From the NCBI GenBank assembly GCA_023853785.1, contig JAJIRX010000073.1, positions 1 through 39,275 of the forward strand: DNA of 39,275 bases, given 5' to 3'. A program made the position numbers and the translations under genes. Below are positions 34,805-39,275 of this stretch, in pieces. The stretch comes from Psilocybe azurescens. Taxonomy: Eukaryota; Basidiomycota; Agaricomycetes; Agaricales; Agrocybaceae. Positions within the stretch are counted from its first letter, which is position 1, and every line of letters begins with the position of its first letter. The notes under the pieces are model-generated. The model saw only the letters and a list, made by a program, of their open reading frames with translations, searched no databases and was not told the DNA's origin.

Positions 34805-35015
34805 TCTCTTGCTTGGGATCATCATGTGTCTCTGAGTCGCTATGGCACATAATATTGTATACAACTTATCCTAGTGATACGTGGAATTTGCTATCTACTT
34901 GTTTTCTTTTTTTCACATGATGTCACATCTACTAAGTACTGACGTAGAAATGTAACGTTCATGCCACTATTTGGTACTAGATTATGAATACTGGGATGAT
35001 TATTGAGATGGTATG

Positions 35016-35033
35016 TATCTATCTATCTATCTA
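35016..35033. repeat. TATC microsatellite
   Basis: Four and a half tandem TATC units in the 254-base gap between the convergent Nox and MAPKKK genes. Confidence 0.8.
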
Positions 35034-35058
35034 ACAGAGTCCGTTCTTTCTCTTAGAA

Positions 35059-37530
35059 TTATTTTGGGGCCTTGATTTCTTCAGGACGGCTATCCCATAG
35101 ACGTGTCTGGCGCCGCCGAATAGGAGAACCAATTTGTTCCTCTGCTATTGTCTTCACGCTCTTCATGATGTATTTATGAGGGGTTGCATCTACATTGGAA
35201 TTTGTCTGAGCTGTATCCTCGTCCAAAGGGCTTTCGACCACAGCGTCCAGGTTATGAGATGGGAAAAAGCTCTCCAAATGGGTAAGGACTTCTTTGACGC
35301 CAGGCCTTGTGTCACCAAGAAACCTTTGAGAGGATCTCGCGGTTTGAATATGAAGTGGTTGCGGTGAATCTTGAACCTGCCGAGTAGACTTCTTCCTAGA
35401 CATGACAATATCGGTTGGAGGTTTTTTCCAGGTCGATGATGTTGTGCTGATTGTACTGTCTGTGTCGCTAAACGTATCGTCATCGTTGCCAGTGGAAAAA
35501 GGCTTTCCCGACAAAACACGCGAAGAAAAAGATGGGGCGGATAGGTAGCCTTGCGAAGGGACGGTGGTTTTATTTTGGATTCCTGTATAACCAGTTCGAC
35601 CTGGTTGAGGAGGAGGACCAGGGTATCTGTTTGGCGCCAAAGGTGCGAGGTGGTTGGAATACGGCGCCTTAAGTTCCGGAAGCGGCGGGGGTTCGTATTT
35701 ATACGACGGTGGTTGGGTTTTTTCAGGTTGTTTATCCTTTCGTTTTCTAGTTGTATCATCTGCCTCGTCTGGATTGTAAATGATTAGACGGCGAGTGTTC
35801 TGAGAAAGGGACTGGCTGGATCTCTGGCTGCCCGAGGATTCTGATGTCGACGAAGACCGTTTTGCTCGCATCGTCCAGTCATCCGACCGATGGCTTTTCT
35901 GCTTCCGAGGACCAGGAGGTTCGATAAATACTAACGGTGGACTAGGGGCTTTAGGAGGAATTACTACAGGAGCATTGATTCGGGGATGATATGAGCGATT
36001 ATTATTGGATAAGACTTCTGAATCCATTGTCATGGCCGGGGATGACGATCGAATTGACGGTTCGGGAGAATCTACCTTCAAGTTCCGCGCCATAAGATTC
36101 GCAACCTCTGAAATATCTGCAAGACTTTGGTTTGGTAGCTTGTAGCCCATATTCGACATTCCTGGGAATGACCAGCCAGAAGGAAGGACAAGATATGTAT
36201 GATTGAGGAGGTATGAAGCAGAAGAACGCTTTGCCGGGTCGCTGTTATAAGGTGCGATTAGAAGAAGAATTTGAGCGGGAAGGGGAACTGAGATTTACGG
36301 CTCGAAGCACTCTCTCCTAAAATTCTTCGCCGCATCCGATAGATGGCAATCTTCAGGTAACGGGGGCTGACTTATCTTTTATAAGCTAAATGTGATTGTC
36401 ACTATAGCAAATTACCGCAGATTTAGTGGGAACTGACCTTAAGTAGTACAGGCATGAGCTCCTGATTGTACCATGGCCTCTGTCCTGTCCACATCTCGAT
36501 CACAATGCATCCCACACTCCAAATGTCTACCTTGGTGGTGTAGCCATCTTCAGACACAATAGCTTCTGGTGCCATCCAAAATGAAGTACCCTTCATGTTG
36601 GAGAAAGCGCGATCTAATTCCTGGAGTTTCTTTGATATACCAAAGTCGGATATTTTGCAAATCCCTGTCTCTTCTACCAGAATATTATCAGATTTCAAGT
36701 CCTGAACAATTGTTGAGTTTTCGAAACTCGGATGAGGTGAATGATGACATTACTCGGTGAATAATACCCTGAGCGTGGAGGTACGAGAGACCTTCGAGGA
36801 TTTGGCCAGTAAAATATTTTGTTACTTCTTCCTTGAACTTTCCATATTTACGCAGAGAGCTGCCTATAGTCCCTCCAGAAACATACTGCAAGAATCTACA
36901 CCAAGATAGCCTTTTAGCGTTCTCAGATGTAGCAGTAGTATGTATATACACATACATGTTCAGGGTTTCCGGGTTCTCTTCAAATCCAAGATACTGAACG
37001 ATGTTGTCATGGTCGAGATCTTTCAATGTTTCACGTTCATCCTTGAGCGCTTCTACAATCTTCTTCATGTCTGTTTTCATTCTATCGCTGGCAGTCTGAG
37101 GTAATTCCACTTGTTTGACGGCCATAACTTCGCCAGTGGTGGCATTGAAGCCCATATATACCTTTCCATGACTTCCACTACCGATTAGTTCACCTTTCAT
37201 CCATCGAAATGTTGCTGGTCAATGACATGGTGAATGTTAGTGCATTCCATGGTTTTACAAAATTGCATGGGGCACCTTTGGAACGATCTTTCGGTGCTCG
37301 CTTCGTCGTTAAACGACTTGTTCCTGCCCTTGCCGAGGATTTCTGGGCAGCTACGGGGGCAGACCCCCTAGTGGTCTTTGGGATGGCCCAGTATGGTCAA
37401 AAAGTAGTTTTCAAGGCTCGGCTTGTAGGTTACTTGACGTGACGGGCGAAACTGCGGTGCACTAGGGATGTCTGAGGGATTGAGTTTAGAGCCACGCTCA
37501 TTGGGCTGCATCCCGAGCAGGTTTGCAAGT
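35059..37530 (-). CDS. BCK1/MKH1-like MAP kinase kinase kinase (N terminus not resolved)
   Basis: Ser/Thr kinase of the cell-wall-integrity MAPKKK type. Upstream disordered exons at about 37530-37255 read LANLLGMQPNERGSK, QVTYKPSLENYF and TSRLTTKRAPKDRSKG. The kinase starts RWMKGELIGSGSHGKVYMGF (about 37205) with VAIK Lys in MAVKQVELP, then ERETLKDLDHDNIVQYLGF, YVSGGTIGSSLRKYGKF, IIHR|DLKSDNIL split by an intron, KISDFGISKKLQELD, GTSFWMAPEAI, DIWSVGCIVIEMWTGQRPWY, and SASYLLNHTYLVLP. A proline/serine-rich tail of about 350 residues follows, ending RLWDSRPEEIKAPK at 35059. Residues for catalysis are all present. Frame breaks in T and C runs near 37410 and 37365 hinder tracing the N terminus, which may extend towards 37790 or beyond. 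STE11-type kinases are the alternative; the KGELIGSG...TTGEVMAVKQVELP pattern favours the BCK1 group. Confidence 0.85.
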
Positions 37531-37857
37531 GCTGTACGCAGTAATAATGACGATAAGTGTCAGACTTTAGGTCAAGAGCGGCCCAAGTAGGAATGGGGAT
37601 TAAGAAGGCTTCTGATCACGGACAAAAAGAGACCGTGGTACTTGGCCACAGTTCATCTGATATCCGAGACGATTGTAACGGGAATGAGGCACTGGCATAT
37701 GTCAATGTGCATATTTTTGTCTTTGCGGCAGTGGCCCGTGCTGTGTGCCACGCGGCACCTTGAGCGTATTGTTGCTAATAGTAATAGAAGTATACATACC
37801 AAGTAGAATAGCAACGACGGGGATGCTGTTCTTGAAAATACGTACCAAAATATCGCT

Positions 37858-38039
37858 TAGATAATGCCACTACATACTACTACGACACAGCCACTACCAC
37901 GAGCGAATGGCTCCCAGATGGCAATTGCCTCCATTTGGTCGAGTGTCGATCGCTGTCCAGGGGTGCGTGTATACTCTTCCCAGTGCCGTCGTTTCTTCGA
38001 ATAGCTTTCGTTGTAACCCCTTAGTGCCTTGTAATTCGG
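37858..38039 (-). other. Coding-looking stretch, gene unassigned
   Basis: An open minus-strand frame following a possible acceptor (CATAG at about 38040) reads PNYKALRGYNESYSKKRRHW and then EEYTRTPGQRSTLDQMEAIA, a composition that looks like real protein. It could be an upstream exon of the MAPKKK gene or a separate small gene. No motif recognised. The flanks 37540-37857 and 38040-38450 hold nothing else I can support, apart from a short minus-strand stretch around 37600-37690 (YNRLGYQMNCGQVPRSLFVR) with the same uncertainty. Confidence 0.35.
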
Positions 38040-38450
38040 CTATGAGATCACACAGCTCATGCAGCAAATACATGATCCGTTGACTTATTTCTACAAAATT
38101 GGAGAAAGGGGCACCAGATTAGGCGCCGCCCAACAGACTAGTTAATATAGCAGGAAGAAAAATTGGAATGTAAGCTTGCAAAATCAGAACGGGGGACAAC
38201 GGTCTATTTATGAGTAAGTTGACAGCTGATGACGGTCTTTTCGCTGCCTCCGAGAACGCTATTATACCAAATTTTGCACTGAGCGCCTTCGGTTGTCAAA
38301 TTAAGTAAGCTTGGAACAATTGCAGAAGTGGAACTCGTGGTAGAAAATATGTGTGGTAAAGAAGCCAACAATCGCTATTTTACATTACTATACAAGTAAT
38401 TGTCTACATTATATATATAACCCATTCCCAGGAGGAACGGTTTCCTAGAG

Positions 38451-39157
38451 TTAATCGATAACTATTGGATTCTCTACGCTCCCTATATTAGAAGCTTTCT
38501 GAGGCTGCCAAATCATATTTTCCCGAGAGAGACTACCGCTCGGCCCAGAATTGATTGAAGCAGCAGTCAGGACAGGTACGCTGCGAAGACCGAGGCAAGA
38601 GTCCATCTGAGTAACGGTCTTCAACATTTGTACGAGAGTTTGTAGGCAGAATATTCCTCGTCATCCCGGAGTTCGTATGTTGAGGAAGAGAGCCAGATCC
38701 AGCTCCGAATGGAGACATCTAGAGTCAAGGTTGTCAAGATTCGTACATTATGAACAATTAATCAGAAGACCTACGTGATGTCCTGGTAAAACATATTGGA
38801 GATTTGACGAAGACATCTGAGAAGGCGCCTTTTTATATTACCTCTAGAATGTGAATTTTTTAAAGAAACGATCTACCTGCGTGCCGCTAGTTGTAGGTCG
38901 TTGTACCTGCCGAATAGGACCAACCATCATTTCCACTTCACCTTCATTGTCGCCAGATAAATCAATCATTTCCACCTCACTATCGTTCTCTCTCGATAAA
39001 TCAATCACTTCAAATGAGCTCATCGGTCGCCTGACAGTTACAGATGTCTTTCTCGCGATTTTTCGCTGCAGCATTTTGGTCGTCAGTCGTCCTGCAAAGT
39101 ATTTAAGCAAGACCATTTATATTGATGCCGATGACGCTCACGGTCAATTTTTCCCAT
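38451..39157 (-). CDS. Small protein with repeated SUMO-interaction-like motifs
   Basis: Four exons on the minus strand: a start MGKIDR (ATG 39157, intron from about 39140), then RLTTKMLQRKIARKTSVTVR leading to FEVIDLSRENDSEVEM and its near-repeat MIDLSGDNEGEVEM, then MSSSNLQYVLPGHH, and MSPFGAGSGSLPQHTN onward. After a one-base frame change near 38590-38610 the frame continues LTAASINSGPSGSLSRENM to SVENPIVID and stops at 38451. Hydrophobic cores VIDLS, MIDLS and PIVID, each next to acidic or serine residues, match SUMO-interacting motifs. The rest is disordered. I do not recognise the protein. The start may lie further upstream beyond the window edge, so treat the N terminus as provisional. 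Confidence 0.55.
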
Positions 39158-39275
39158 GGCCTGTGGAATGCTGTAGTTGCAACTTGGCGCACGGGTCGAT
39201 GCTCATTGCGGTCTTTTTACGCCTCCAGAGCATCGATCTAATCGCAGTTTATCACTGCAATTATAAGACAAAAAC

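Overview
The window is nuclear DNA of a filamentous basidiomycete, most likely an Agaricomycete. Genes carry many short GT-AG introns (about 45-90 nt). The families are typical of wood- or litter-dwelling mushrooms: secreted GMC oxidoreductases, a fungal seven-helix DUF6533 protein, an A1 aspartic protease remnant, a GH5 endoglucanase remnant, a Nox1/NoxA NADPH oxidase and a tyrosine-recombinase retrotransposon. No tRNA, rRNA or CRISPR was seen.

Layout. 1-12.6 kb is an accessory region. Two GMC oxidoreductase genes (226-2611 and 9538-11909, minus strand) form a direct segmental duplication that includes about 700 bp of upstream DNA. Between them lie a DUF6533 gene (4259-6149) and a wreck of an aspartic protease (about 8134-8560). 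12.6-15.7 kb is nearly empty. At 15853-16157 sits a well-formed three-exon gene for a 62-residue secreted peptide precursor ending in two cysteines, with a TATA box. 16890-19575 (minus) is an NF-X1/FAP1-type RING, zinc-finger and R3H gene that appears to lack most of its central finger array. 20788-21563 is an intact two-exon gene for a 232-residue protein of unknown function, using a GC-AG intron. 21891-22592 is the 3' half of a GH5 endoglucanase gene, followed by a repeat-rich patch and a DIRS-like retrotransposon (gag with CCCH and CCHC fingers, RT, RNase H, tyrosine recombinase) at 23258-27520.

28.5 kb to the end is a dense housekeeping block: TAF5 (28539-31343, minus) divergent from MAD2 (31498-32358, plus), the NADPH oxidase gene (32666-34804, plus), a convergent BCK1/MKH1-like MAPKKK (35059 to at least 37530, minus), and a small protein with repeated SUMO-interaction-like motifs (38451-39157, minus).

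A general caution: conserved, normally essential genes here (TAF5, NF-X1, Nox, MAD2, MAPKKK) all show scattered one-base gains or losses, mostly in homopolymers. The simplest explanation is residual assembly error. Single frameshifts elsewhere in the window therefore should not be read as pseudogenisation without read support. Large deletions (aspartic protease, GH5, NF-X1 centre) are a different matter. The candidates I find most worth pursuing are the small secreted peptide precursor, the 232-residue unknown, the reduced NF-X1 and the SIM-repeat protein.
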